Below, piece after piece: positions 8,249 to 16,392 of a DNA stretch of 64,000 nt. The translations under genes were made by a program, and so were the position numbers. Below the pieces are notes generated by a model, which saw only the letters and a list, made by a program, of their open reading frames with translations, was not told the origin of the DNA and did no database searches. The stretch is from Alphaproteobacteria bacterium (GTDB lineage Bacteria > Pseudomonadota > Alphaproteobacteria > Micropepsales > Micropepsaceae), in the NCBI GenBank assembly GCA_019247845.1, contig JAFBAL010000011.1:1-64000 (forward strand), in the 5' to 3' direction. Positions within the stretch are counted from its first letter, which is position 1. Each line of letters opens with the position of its first letter.

Positions 8249-9619
8249 TCACTTCTCGCCGCAAGCCTTCGCTCTTGCAGAGAGAAACGCCCGTTCCCGC
8301 GCATTGCGCGTAAGCTTGGCCGCAGCTTCGAATTCTGCGCAGGCCTCCGCCAGCCGTCCGGCGCGGTACAGGAAGTCGCCTCTTGCCGCTGGAAGGGGCG
8401 CATAGTTGTGTAAGACGCCACTAGCACCGTCGCCTGCAATCTCGTCCAGCAGCCTCAGCCCCGCCTCCGGCCCGAATGCCATGCTGTGGGCGATGGCGCG
8501 GTTGAGATCGACGACCGGAGACGGCATAGCCACGCGCAAGCGGTCGTAAAGCGCCGCGATGCGCGGCCAGTCCGTGTCTGCGGCGGTGCGCGCGCGGGCG
8601 TGGCAGGCAGCGAGGGCGGCCTGCAGCACATAAGGGCCGTCGCCGCGCGGACTGCCATCGCCATGCGGACTGGCATCGCCATGCGGGTTGGCATCGCTGT
8701 GCGCGCTAACGTTGCGAGCGCGAGTTCTGCCCAGCGCCTCCGCCCGCGCCAGCGCGTCGAGGCCGCGGCGGATCAGCAGCCGGTCCCAGCACGTGCGATC
8801 CTGCTCGGTCAGCGGCACGAAGTTGCCGTCCGGTCCGGTGCGCGCGTTGAGGCGCGAGGCCTGGATCTCCATCAAGGCCTGAAGGCCGAGTACCTCCGCG
8901 GACTCCGGGGCGCCGTCGGGCATCAACCCAGACAGGATGCGGCCGAGGCGCAGCGCCTCTTGCGCCAGCGCCGGCCGGACGAGATCGTCGCCGGCGGTCG
9001 CGGCATAGCCTTCGTTGAAGATGAGGTAGATCACCTCGAGCACCGAAGCGAGCCGCGCCGCGCGTTCGTCGGCGCCGCGCGGCACCTCGAAGCGCAAGCC
9101 CGCCTTCGCGATCGCCTTCTTGGCGCGCACGATGCGTTGCGCGATCGCGGGCTCGCTCGTGAGGAAGGCGCGGGCGATCTCGTCCGTCGTGAGGCCGCCC
9201 ACCACTCTGAGGGTGAGGGCGGCGCGGGCGTCGGGCGACAGCATCGGATGACAGGCCGTGAAGATGAGGCCCAGAAGCTCGTCGCCGAGATCGTCGTCCA
9301 TGGCTGCGTCGATCGCTTCGGCCTTATCGTCGGGCGCCCCGTCCAGCTCCCGCGCGATCTCCTCGTGCTTGCGTTCGCGCATCCTGTCGCGGCGGATCGC
9401 GTCGATGGCGCGGCGCTTGGCGGTCGTCATCAGCCACGCGCCGGGATTGGCCGGAACGCCGCTCTTCGGCCATTCGGACAAGGCGGCGACGAGCGCGTCC
9501 TGCGCCAGCTCCTCGGCACGGTCGATGCTGCGCACCATGCGCGCCAGGCCCGCGATGAGCCGCGCCCGCTCGATGCGGAACGTCGCTTCGATCGCCCGGT
9601 TGGTTTCGCCTGCGCTCAC
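8249..9619 (-). CDS. ECF42-type RNA polymerase sigma factor with C-terminal TPR-like extension
   Basis: This 456-residue protein has sigma region 2 (RAEELAQDALVAALSEWP, NPGAWLMTTAKRRAIDAIRR) and region 4 (LRVVGGLTTDEIARAF) in its first ~190 residues, then a long helical C-terminus typical of the ECF42 group (VLEVIYLIFNEGY, LNRAIAHSMAFGPEAGL). ECF42 factors are known to be encoded beside DGPF/YCII-domain proteins and often lack an anti-sigma factor; such a gene lies two genes upstream here. The C-terminal part carries an in-frame 18-bp tandem repeat (8638-8709) that adds HGDASP-like hexapeptides between ALARAEALG and YVLQAALAACHA. No anti-sigma gene is seen. Confidence 0.88.
   Translation of the reverse strand: MSAGETNRAIEATFRIERARLIAGLARMVRSIDRAEELAQDALVAALSEWPKSGVPANPGAWLMTTAKRRAIDAIRRDRMRERKHEEIARELDGAPDDKAEAIDAAMDDDLGDELLGLIFTACHPMLSPDARAALTLRVVGGLTTDEIARAFLTSEPAIAQRIVRAKKAIAKAGLRFEVPRGADERAARLASVLEVIYLIFNEGYAATAGDDLVRPALAQEALRLGRILSGLMPDGAPESAEVLGLQALMEIQASRLNARTGPDGNFVPLTEQDRTCWDRLLIRRGLDALARAEALGRTRARNVSAHSDANPHGDASPHGDGSPRGDGPYVLQAALAACHARARTAADTDWPRIAALYDRLRVAMPSPVVDLNRAIAHSMAFGPEAGLRLLDEIAGDGASGVLHNYAPLPAARGDFLYRAGRLAEACAEFEAAAKLTRNARERAFLSARAKACGEK
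8638..8709. repeat. Four-copy 18-bp tandem repeat inside the ECF sigma gene
   Basis: The unit CATCGCCATGCGGACTGG occurs at 8656-8673 and, with slight changes, at 8638-8655, 8674-8691 and 8692-8709. Being 18 bp it keeps the frame, and on the minus strand it encodes the repeats NPHGDA-SPHGDG-SPRGDG. It looks like a young slippage-made minisatellite. Confidence 0.8.
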
Positions 9620-9661
9620 ACCGTCTTTTCGGCCAAGGCCGCAGGCGAGGCAAGCCGGCCC

Positions 9662-10090
9662 CTAGCCGCTCGTCGCCTCGACGCCGTAGCGTATCGCCGC
9701 GACCAGCGTGTCGATGTCGATGTCCTTCAACGCCTTGAACTTGATGCAATAGCCGGTCACGCTCGCCTTGCCGAGCTTCTTTCCATAGGCCTGGGCAAGG
9801 TATTTCTTGTCCTCGATGCCCATGACATAGACCGAGATCCCGCTCGTGTTGGCGCTCATGCCGATCTGATAGAACTCCCGTGTCTTGCCGTTCGCGTATT
9901 TCATCTCGTGCAGGCCGTATCCGATGTTGGGGTTGGAAACGGTCTTGCCGCTGTCGTCCTTGCCGTCCAGGAACCACAGCCTGCATCGCGGCATCGCTTT
10001 CAGGATGACGCGATGCAGCGCCCGCATGTCGTCGCGCTTCGGCTCGGGCTGGCCGGCGATGTACTCTTCGATCTGCTCTTGAACCGGCAT
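9662..10090 (-). CDS. DUF1801-type domain protein
   Basis: This 142-residue protein resembles DUF1801 (YdhG-like) proteins: N-terminal IEEYIAGQPEPKRDDMRALHR helix, then a beta-rich core with SNPNIGYGLHEMKY and GISVYVMG, ending with a helix (DIDTLVAAIRYGV). No enzymatic residues are evident. It lies between the DGPF protein (2-bp gap) and the ECF42 sigma factor (42-bp gap) on the same strand, so it is probably part of the sigma-factor operon. Its role is unknown. Confidence 0.75.
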   Translation of the reverse strand: MPVQEQIEEYIAGQPEPKRDDMRALHRVILKAMPRCRLWFLDGKDDSGKTVSNPNIGYGLHEMKYANGKTREFYQIGMSANTSGISVYVMGIEDKKYLAQAYGKKLGKASVTGYCIKFKALKDIDIDTLVAAIRYGVEATSG

Positions 10091-10092
10091 GC

Positions 10093-10527
10093 TCAGGCGA
10101 CGCCAAGCTTCCCGCGGTCGCCCTCGCGCGGCGTCGCAAGCTCTTCGGGCGTCACGAAATCCGCCAGGTCCGCGGCCTCGAAGAAGGGGCGGATCTCCAT
10201 GGTGCCGGGGCGGCCGGGCATGACGGGGCTGCGCATCGCCCAGGCCATGGCCTCGTCCATGTCCTTGACCTCCCAGATCGAGAAGCCCACGACCAGCTCG
10301 TGGGTCTCCGCGAAGGGGCCGTCGACGACCGTGCGCGTCTTGCCGTCGAAGGTGATGCGCTTGGACTGGGAAGAGGGCTTCAGGCCCGCGGCGGCCACGA
10401 AGACGCCGGCCTTGACCAGCTCCTCGGTGAAGTCGTCCATCGCCTTGAACGCCGCCAGCATCTCGGGCGTGGCCTCCAGCGGCCCCATGGCTTCCTCATT
10501 GACCTGCGCCAACACCATCACTCGCAT
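10093..10527 (-). CDS. YCII-related DGPF-domain protein
   Basis: This 144-residue protein begins MRVMVLAQVNEEAMGPLEAT and contains the diagnostic DGPF motif (TVVDGPFAETHELVVGFSIW), with the ferredoxin-like YCII fold expected from alternating strands and helices. Proteins of this type are encoded beside ECF41/ECF42 sigma factors and are thought to belong to their regulon or to sense the inducing signal. Here it is the second gene of a minus-strand run GST, DGPF, DUF1801, ECF42. Family assignment is firm; biochemical function is unknown. Confidence 0.85.
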   Translation of the reverse strand: MRVMVLAQVNEEAMGPLEATPEMLAAFKAMDDFTEELVKAGVFVAAAGLKPSSQSKRITFDGKTRTVVDGPFAETHELVVGFSIWEVKDMDEAMAWAMRSPVMPGRPGTMEIRPFFEAADLADFVTPEELATPREGDRGKLGVA

Positions 10528-10587
10528 CGTCCGTCTCCTTTGTTCGGCTCTCGTCGATACGACGAACGAGCTCGGCCGGAATCGACA

Positions 10588-11241
10588 TCACCCCGGCGAC
10601 GACAGCCACGCTTTCGTCGCCTGGCAGGTTTCCAGGGCCCGCCGGTAGGCCGGCCGGCCCGTGGTGCGCGCCCGATAGGCCTGCTCTGCCTCGCCCAGGA
10701 CGACACCGCCCGCCTTGCTCGCCAGGGTCAGGGCATAGGTCACCGAGATATCGGCGGCCGTGAAGGCGTCGCCGGCCATATAGGGCGCGCGGGCGAGCTG
10801 GCGCGTCACCCAACCCAGCTGGCGCGTGAACTGGTCCAGCGTCCAGCGCGCGCCCCAGTTCTGGCGCTCGCTCTCGGGCGCGAAATTGCGGCTGACGACG
10901 ACGAGCTGGATGGTGCCGGCGAGGCCGGCTTCGCCGAGATGGAGGAACTGCTGATAGGCGGGGAAGGCCGGGTCGTGCGGCGCGGGCGCGAGCGGCGCCC
11001 CACTTTTTGAATCATGACCGTAGCGGCCGAGCAGGTATTCCATGATCGCGATCGACTCGACCATGGTGACGTCGCCGTCCCGGATCGCGGGGATGAAGCC
11101 TGCCGGGTTGACCGCCAGGAACTCCGGGTCCTTGTCGAGGCCCGCCAGCAGGTCCACGGGCCGCAGGCGATACGGCAGCCCCATCTCCTCCAGCAGCCAG
11201 ACGACGCGGAAGCCGCGTCCTTCGCCGAAGACGGTGATCAT
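10588..11241 (-). CDS. Glutathione S-transferase family protein
   Basis: This 217-residue GST has the N-terminal fold MITVFGEGRGFRVVWLLEEM and the glutathione-binding segment NPAGFIPAIRDGDVTMVES, followed by a helical C-terminal domain. Its sequence is close to the GST at 1713-2342, including PYRLRPVDL and AYQQFLHLGE/AGL stretches, so the two probably arose by duplication. The ATG at 11241 was chosen over one at 11277 because it matches the family start. It is 60 bp upstream of the DGPF gene and may head the sigma-factor operon. Confidence 0.85.
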   Translation of the reverse strand: MITVFGEGRGFRVVWLLEEMGLPYRLRPVDLLAGLDKDPEFLAVNPAGFIPAIRDGDVTMVESIAIMEYLLGRYGHDSKSGAPLAPAPHDPAFPAYQQFLHLGEAGLAGTIQLVVVSRNFAPESERQNWGARWTLDQFTRQLGWVTRQLARAPYMAGDAFTAADISVTYALTLASKAGGVVLGEAEQAYRARTTGRPAYRRALETCQATKAWLSSPG

Positions 11242-11308
11242 CGCTCGCTGCCCTTCCTTGCGGCGGCATCCTGCCACCTACCGGCAGGGCCTGCTATACC
11301 GTCTCCCG

Positions 11309-11701
11309 ATGCTGATGCAGTTCCCCGGCGCCGTCCGGCGCGATCCCGCAATCGAGGCCTGGTTCGCGGGTGGAGGCTTGCGGCCCTTCGTGCAGCCCTG
11401 GTTCGCGACGATGCGCGGTTGCGGCGCGGACGTGCGCGAGCTGCTCCACGACGGCCATCCCATCGCCTGCGTGGGCGAGGCGGCGTTCGGCTATGTCGAT
11501 GCCTTCGCCGGGCATGCCAATGTCGGGTTCTTCATGGGGAGCGAGCTCGACGATCCCGCGGGCCTTCTGCTCGGCACGGGAAAACGCATGCGGCACGTCA
11601 AGCTGCGCTGGGGTGAGGCGATCGACCAGGCCGCGCTGACGGCGCTTGTCGCGGCCGCCTATCGCGACATGAAGCGGCGCCTGAAAGCGAAAGGAGCTTG
11701 A
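11309..11701 (+). CDS. DUF1801 domain protein
   Basis: This 130-residue protein (MLMQFPGAVRRDPAIEAWF onwards) shows the DUF1801 pattern of a predicted small alpha/beta fold: hydrophobic core VGFFMGSELDDPAGLLLGTG followed by the basic RMRHVKLRWGEAID segment. In this subfamily the last part often reads GKRMRHVK. No catalytic residue is evident. It is divergent from the GST by ~70 bp and is followed 3 bp later by a DUF1428 gene, so the two plus-strand genes form a pair. Confidence 0.75.
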   Translation: MLMQFPGAVRRDPAIEAWFAGGGLRPFVQPWFATMRGCGADVRELLHDGHPIACVGEAAFGYVDAFAGHANVGFFMGSELDDPAGLLLGTGKRMRHVKLRWGEAIDQAALTALVAAAYRDMKRRLKAKGA

Positions 11702-11704
11702 GAC

Positions 11705-12067
11705 ATGTACGTCTGCGGTTTGGTGATCCCGGTGCCGGAAGACCGGCAAGACGACTATCGCCGATGGGCCGAGATGAGTGCTGCGATCTTCAAGGACTAC
11801 GGCTGCCTGGAGATCGCCGAATGCTGGGAGGACTTCGTGCCCGACGGCAAGCAGACGGATTTCCGCCGCGCGGTCGCGGCCAAGCCGGGAGAGAAGATCG
11901 TCTTCGTCTGGCAGGTCTGGCCCGACAAGGAGCGCTTCGCGAAAGCCGAGGAGGAGATGCACAAGGATCCGCGTCTCGACAATTCCGGCGCGCCGCCCTT
12001 CGATGCCGGCCGCATCATCCTGGGCTGCTTCACGCCGCTCTTCACGATGGGCCGCGACGCTTCTTGA
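11705..12067 (+). CDS. DUF1428 domain protein
   Basis: This 120-residue protein beginning MYVCGLVIPVPEDRQDDYRR matches DUF1428 proteins, which are predicted to have a dimeric alpha-beta barrel fold: the strands GLVIPVP and KIVFVWQVWPDKERF, and the tail DAGRIILGCFTPLF are characteristic. The function of the family is unknown. It sits 3 bp after a DUF1801 gene. Its last 26 bp overlap the convergent ATP-grasp gene. Confidence 0.82.
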   Translation: MYVCGLVIPVPEDRQDDYRRWAEMSAAIFKDYGCLEIAECWEDFVPDGKQTDFRRAVAAKPGEKIVFVWQVWPDKERFAKAEEEMHKDPRLDNSGAPPFDAGRIILGCFTPLFTMGRDAS

Positions 12068-13055
12068 GCCGCGCCGCGGCCTCGTCGGCGATGGCGTCCG
12101 GCGCATCGTCGGGGACCGGGAAGACCGAGCTCACATTGATCTCGCAGAGGACGTAGGTGTCGTCGCCGGCCGCGTCCTTCGGCCCATAGAGGAAATCCGC
12201 ATCCCAGACGACCGGCAGCTCGTCGCGCGCGAGGCCGAGGTGCTGCATCATCTTCGGCACCCAATCGCTCTCCATCAGCGTCTTGAGCTTGGCGAATTGC
12301 GGCGCCGAAGCCGGATGCATGATGCGCGGGCCGGGCTGCGCGTGCGGCGCGTCGGGACCTTCGGGCGGCGGCGGGATCAGCGCCTTGATCAGCTGGTGCC
12401 CGAAGCCCACAACGCGGTCCGCCGCCGCGTAGCAGCGGATCATCCCGTCGGGCAGGCGCGGCTGGAAGGGCTGGTCGACGATCAGGCCGTCGTTCCAGAA
12501 ATATATGCCGCAGCGGATCACGAATTCGTCTAGCGCGATGTCCTCGGGCATGCTGCCGCGCGCGCCTTCGAGCACGCGCACGAGTCCGTTCGCGAGGCTC
12601 TCCACCTTCCACACGCCCTGGCCGCCGTTGCCGCGCTTCTGCTTGAGCACGCGCGGGCCCGCTTGCTCCAGGCAGCGCGGGAATTCGGCGCGGAATGCTT
12701 CCGGCGTGCGGTAGAGGCGCGTGTCGGCGCCCCAGCCGAGCGCGCGGGTGCGATACAGCACCTCTTTCGTGCCCATCTTCAGGATCGTGTCGGGATGGGC
12801 GCTGACCCAGATGCCGCGCGATGCGATCTCGCGCAGCAGGGGATCGAGCACCGCGCGCGTTTTTCGCTCCGACAGCGGGTCGACCCATACGAGCACGCCG
12901 TCGCATTCGAGCAGCTGCGCGCGCACCTCGCCTGCGTGCTCCTCGTCGAAGATCGCGGGCAGGGCGTCGATGCCGCGGGCGGCGAGGCTTGCGAAGATAT
13001 GCTTCAAGCGACTGCTTTGCGCGTCGCTGCGTGTCACGAGTGCTACGCGGTCCAT
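12042..13055 (-). CDS. Cj0069-type ATP-grasp family protein
   Basis: This 337-residue protein resembles the Cj0069 family with an ATP-grasp fold. Visible features are a Rossmann-like N-terminus (MDRVALVTRSDAQSSRLKHI), the glycine-rich loop VLKQKRGNGGQGVWKVE, and the metal-binding end VLCEINVSSVFPVPDDAP, where E and N are in the usual ATP-grasp positions. It is probably a carboxylate-amine ligase of unknown substrate. The ATG at 13055 has a strong GGAGGAG site and was chosen over one at 13076. It is convergent with the DUF1428 gene. Confidence 0.8.
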   Translation of the reverse strand: MDRVALVTRSDAQSSRLKHIFASLAARGIDALPAIFDEEHAGEVRAQLLECDGVLVWVDPLSERKTRAVLDPLLREIASRGIWVSAHPDTILKMGTKEVLYRTRALGWGADTRLYRTPEAFRAEFPRCLEQAGPRVLKQKRGNGGQGVWKVESLANGLVRVLEGARGSMPEDIALDEFVIRCGIYFWNDGLIVDQPFQPRLPDGMIRCYAAADRVVGFGHQLIKALIPPPPEGPDAPHAQPGPRIMHPASAPQFAKLKTLMESDWVPKMMQHLGLARDELPVVWDADFLYGPKDAAGDDTYVLCEINVSSVFPVPDDAPDAIADEAAARLKKRRGPS

Positions 13056-13139
13056 GGCTCCTCCTCGGGCGCGCATGCGCCTGGAAGCAGAGCTTGGACG
13101 GGGATCGTCTGAAGGGGAGCCTGCACCCCCGGTCGCGAT

Positions 13140-13603
13140 CTATAGCAGCTTCGCGACCGGCTTTTCCAGGTCTTGCGGCTTCTTCGTCGGCGCGTAGCGC
13201 GCGACCACGCGGCCCCCGCGATCGACCAGGAACTTGGTGAAGTTCCACTTGATGCGGCCGCCGAGCAGACCGGACTTCTCGTGCTTCAGATAGGTGTAGA
13301 GCGGGTGCGCGTCCGGCCCGTTGACGTCGATCTTGGCGAACATCGGAAAGCTGACGCCGTAGTTCACCTGGCAGAATTCGCCGATCTCGTCCGCGCTGCC
13401 GGGCTCTTGGCGGCCGAACTGGTTGCACGGGAAGCCCAGCACGGTAAGGCCCTTGGGATGCAGCGCCGCATAGAGCTTCTCCAGCCCGTGAACCCGCACT
13501 TGCTGGCGGTGTTGACGATGAGCAGGACCTGACCGCGATAGTCGCCGAGCGGCACGTCCTTGCCGCTCAGCGACTTCGCTGTGAAGTCATAGGCGGAGCT
13601 CAT
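13140..13603 (-). pseudogene. Glutathione peroxidase gene with an out-of-frame deletion
   Basis: The start (13603) encodes [20 protein letters not shown] and the peroxidatic-Cys segment NTASKCGFT; then the frame changes and the rest of a normal peroxidase follows: [22 protein letters not shown] and [18 protein letters not shown]. Related proteins have about four residues (PQYE) between CGFT and GLEKL. Here TTCACG runs straight into GGCTGGAG near 13484-13491, consistent with loss of roughly 13 bp. The reading frame is therefore broken just after the catalytic cysteine. A true deletion seems likelier than a base-call error, but only resequencing can decide. Confidence 0.8.
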
Positions 13604-13650
13604 GGCAACCGCACTCCGGCCGCTCGCTTGTGCTCGCGGCGTTCGACGCC

Positions 13651-13675
13651 CGAAACGGTCCACCGGACCGTTTCG
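13651..13675. repeat. Perfect 11-bp inverted repeat
   Basis: CGAAACGGTCC and GGACCGTTTCG are separated by ACC, between the 3' end of gcrA and the start of the broken peroxidase gene. Neither side has a T run, so it is not a standard intrinsic terminator. It could be a protein-binding dyad or a repeat element. Confidence 0.6.
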
Positions 13676-13697
13676 TCTGCCTTCGGCCGACCGCGTC

Positions 13698-14153
13698 TCA
13701 CCCCGCCATCCGCCCCTTGTCGCGGCGCTGCTGCTGCGGCTGATAGGCCTTGCGCGCATGCGCCTCGCAATAGGGCGAGCCGCTCTTCGGCTTGCGGCCG
13801 CAGAAGTGGAACTCGTTCTCCGACGGATCGCCGATCGGCCAGCGGCACATGCGGTCGTTGATCGTGAGCACCGTGGCGTGGCTGCCGTCCTCGAGGATCA
13901 GCGGATCCTCTTCCACGATCGGCGCGGGCGGGATGTGCGCGCGCATCGATACTTTCGGCGCCATCGGCAGTCTGGGACGCTCGCTGCGCGACGGGCTGGC
14001 GCGGCCGGCGAGGCCCAGGCGATGCACCTTGCCGATCACCGCGTTGCGGGTGACCCCGCCCAGCGCGCGGGCGATCTGGCTGGCCGACAGGCCCTCGGTC
14101 CAGAGGTTCTTGAGCTGCTCGACGCGGTCGTCGGTCCAGTTGAGCTGAGTCAT
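13698..14153 (-). CDS. gcrA: GcrA cell-cycle regulator
   Basis: This 151-residue DNA-binding sigma-70 cofactor belongs to the alphaproteobacterial cell-cycle circuit. The N-terminus [18 protein letters not shown] and [20 protein letters not shown] form the GcrA helix-turn-helix that recognises methylated GANTC, and the C-terminus [20 protein letters not shown] is the sigma-binding part with its conserved cysteines. The open frame extends upstream to 14252, but the ATG at 14153 gives the family N-terminus and has GGGAGATGGGAGGG before it. Its promoter region has two GANTC sites and a DnaA-like box. Confidence 0.95.
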   Translation of the reverse strand: MTQLNWTDDRVEQLKNLWTEGLSASQIARALGGVTRNAVIGKVHRLGLAGRASPSRSERPRLPMAPKVSMRAHIPPAPIVEEDPLILEDGSHATVLTINDRMCRWPIGDPSENEFHFCGRKPKSGSPYCEAHARKAYQPQQQRRDKGRMAG

Positions 14154-14187
14154 ATCTAGGGGCCCTCCCATCTCCCGGCCACAAGAT

Positions 14188-14248
14188 ATCGTATCAACCG
14201 AATCGGGACTCACAAGGCCTGCGGGGGCGCCACAGCATCTTGTCCACA
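14188..14248 (-). promoter_or_regulatory. gcrA promoter with two CcrM (GANTC) sites and a DnaA-like box
   Basis: On the minus strand a candidate -35 TTGTGA (14215-14210) and -10 TACGAT (14193-14188) are 16 bp apart. Two GANTC sites, GAGTC (14211-14207) and GATTC (14204-14200), fall in and beside the spacer. Upstream, TTGTCCACA on the plus strand (14240-14248) differs by one base from the DnaA box TTATCCACA. In Caulobacter, gcrA transcription is known to respond to DnaA and to GANTC methylation, and these sites fit that logic. Confidence 0.6.
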
Positions 14249-14273
14249 ACAAAGGGGCCTGCCCGCGCAGGCC

Positions 14274-14462
14274 TCAATGAATCGCATGCGCCGCGTGGGA
14301 CAGCACGTCGACCACCTCGATCAGGCCCGCTGCCAGCACCGCCGGGATCACGAGCTCGACCGTTATTTCGACCGTGACCTCCCCCAGGTAGCCGAAAACT
14401 TTTCCCAGGATCCGCAGCAACGGCATCGCATCTGATATCGGAAGCGAATCGCTTCGCTTCAA
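14274..14462 (-). CDS. Possible small hydrophobic protein
   Basis: The frame could encode 62 residues from a TTG, or 50 from the ATG at 14426. The product is mostly hydrophobic with scattered acids (EVTVEITVELVIPAVLAAGL) and could form one membrane helix. It begins just downstream of the terminator of the S53 peptidase and ends before the gcrA promoter. No good ribosome-binding site and no known family were seen. It may not be a gene. Confidence 0.25.
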   Translation of the reverse strand: MKRSDSLPISDAMPLLRILGKVFGYLGEVTVEITVELVIPAVLAAGLIEVVDVLSHAAHAIH

Positions 14463-14474
14463 GACTGCGGCCCC

Positions 14475-14508
14475 AAAACAAACGGCCCCGGACTCGCATC
14501 CGGGGCCG
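14475..14508 (-). terminator. Intrinsic terminator of the S53 peptidase gene
   Basis: On the minus strand a perfect 10-bp stem (CGGCCCCGGA, loop of 6, TCCGGGGCCG; 14508-14483) is followed by the T-rich tail TTTGTTTT (14482-14475). It lies 24 bp after the peptidase stop codon. Confidence 0.85.
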
Positions 14509-14531
14509 CCGTTCTTGAGGCTCGTCGGCGC

Positions 14532-16160
14532 CTATTGCCCGACGATCGCCTGGATCGTCTTCTTGCCGTTGGGCGAGCCCAGGCCGCCCACGAGGTCATA
14601 GCCTTTCACGGCCGGATAGATGCCGCTCTTGTTGCCCACGACGTCATGGAACACCTTCTTGTCGCTCGCATAGAGCCGATAGACCGTGGGGTTGAGGAAG
14701 CCCACGGTCGGCTTGCCCTGGTCGGCCGCGTACTGGTTCATCAGCGCGTTGAAGCCGGCCCAGATCGGCGACGAGAAGCTCGTGCCGCCCCAGCCGCCCG
14801 AGCAATGGCCGCGGTCGCACACGAACATGTCGAAGTTGCCGTTGGCCGAGATGTCGGCGACGTTGCGCACGATCTTGTCGCCCAGGTTGCGCTTGTTGAT
14901 GAAGGGCAGCTGATAGGGCTCGATCAGGATGTTGAGATCGAGGGACGGGCCGGCCGCGCTGTCTTCCCAGGCCGGTTCCGATTTCCACGGGCCGCCGGCG
15001 CCGTCGGTGACCAGATCGGTGCCGCCCACCGCGATGATGTTGGCGTCCTCCTCGGGCCACGGGCCGCTGTCCTGAAGCGTCGAGAAGTCGCCCGAGGCGG
15101 TGAAGTAGGACTGACCCTGCACCGCCATCTCCTGATAGATCGCGTCCTCGATCGTGAAGTGCTCGCTATAGCCCCACGAGGTCGAGAGCTGCTTGGAGAC
15201 GTTGTCGACGGCCATCTGGTTCTCGATCGCCACCGGATCGCGGCCGACATAGACCTGCACCTGGTCCATCGCCGGCGCCATGTCGATGGCATAGACGATG
15301 TCGAGCATCTGCTCGCCGTCGTCGCAGCTCGAGCAGGTGACGGTGGCGCCGCCGACCGAGATGCCGTTCACCGGCACGGCGTTGGTCTTGCCCAGCGTCG
15401 AGTAGTAAAGCGCGATGTCGTTCGGATTGTAGGGCCCGAGCTCGAGCAGGCCGACCGACTGGCCGTGGCCGTCGAGCTTCGCCTTGGTGCCGGTGCCGTA
15501 ATAGGCGGCGCGGAAATCGCTGCCGACGAAGTTGCCGCCGGGGCCCGAGCCGCCGGCGCGCGCGGCGCGGCCGTCGGGGCTGGGCTTGAGCTTGGTATAG
15601 GGCAGCACATAGGTGTCGAGGCCGGTGACCTCCTGGACCTTGACGCCGAGGTCGAGGGTCGGCTCGCGGTCGGGCGCCATGAAGGAACGGCTCTGCGTCG
15701 GGTGTTGATACGTATTGAGCTTGACGTGCAGCACGCGCTCGACGTCGGCGGCGGCGCCTTCGACCTGGAACAGGTAGCGGTTGGCCGCGGTGTGGGTGAC
15801 CTTCAGCCCGTTCGCGTTGAAGAACGCCATCGCCGCAGCATAGTCCTTCCTGGTCGGCCCGAAGCGGTCGGTGAACTGCGCGACCGAGAGATAGTGGCGG
15901 TATTGCGGGCTCGACGGATCGGTGACGGCGTGGACTAGCTCGGTCAGCTCGCCCTTGTTGCGCATCGGAAGGACGACCTGCATCGTCATGTGCGTCGCGG
16001 GCGCGACGACGCCGGTCTGCGCCGCGCGGTGCGACGCGACGGCGGCGGGCACGTGCTTGACCAGCAGCGCCGCGGCGGATGCCGACCCGCACAGCGCGGT
16101 CGCCAGGGCCATGCCCAGCACAGCCGTGACCGCGAACCCGCTCATGGACCTCGAAACCAT
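14532..16160 (-). CDS. Secreted S53 family (sedolisin / pro-kumamolisin) peptidase
   Basis: This 542-residue serine-carboxyl peptidase is of a type usually active at acid pH. It has a Sec signal peptide (MVSRSMSGFAVTAVLGMALA onwards), then a pro-domain (PSSPQYRHYLSVAQFTDRFG) and the catalytic domain. The ExxxD catalytic pair is visible in CDDGEQMLDIVYAIDMAP and the nucleophile Ser461 in GGTSFSSPIW. The C-terminal GYDLVGGLGSPNG is the calcium-site region. The ATG at 16160 follows a good GGAGGAG site; an earlier in-frame ATG at 16208 would hide the signal. It is probably a self-processing scavenging protease, and a strong terminator follows. Confidence 0.92.
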   Translation of the reverse strand: MVSRSMSGFAVTAVLGMALATALCGSASAAALLVKHVPAAVASHRAAQTGVVAPATHMTMQVVLPMRNKGELTELVHAVTDPSSPQYRHYLSVAQFTDRFGPTRKDYAAAMAFFNANGLKVTHTAANRYLFQVEGAAADVERVLHVKLNTYQHPTQSRSFMAPDREPTLDLGVKVQEVTGLDTYVLPYTKLKPSPDGRAARAGGSGPGGNFVGSDFRAAYYGTGTKAKLDGHGQSVGLLELGPYNPNDIALYYSTLGKTNAVPVNGISVGGATVTCSSCDDGEQMLDIVYAIDMAPAMDQVQVYVGRDPVAIENQMAVDNVSKQLSTSWGYSEHFTIEDAIYQEMAVQGQSYFTASGDFSTLQDSGPWPEEDANIIAVGGTDLVTDGAGGPWKSEPAWEDSAAGPSLDLNILIEPYQLPFINKRNLGDKIVRNVADISANGNFDMFVCDRGHCSGGWGGTSFSSPIWAGFNALMNQYAADQGKPTVGFLNPTVYRLYASDKKVFHDVVGNKSGIYPAVKGYDLVGGLGSPNGKKTIQAIVGQ

Positions 16161-16392
16161 ACGCTCCTCCGATTTGGGATTGGGGCGCGGAGGGTGCGCC
16201 GGATGCAAATGGTTATCAAGTACGAGGCGGGCGAGGCGGGTGCGTCACGGGCTCCGGGTCATCCCGCGGCGCAGCAACCGGATATAGTGGCGTCCGCGGC
16301 CGTTTCCGCAGCATCGTGAGAGTTGAATTCGCCTCGCAGGCGATGCACCCGCGACGCATCGCGGTCCGCAACGCTTCAAGTTGACGCGCGCA

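Noticed and set aside
13651..13675. 11-bp palindrome as an intrinsic terminator
   Set aside because: No T run follows on either strand.
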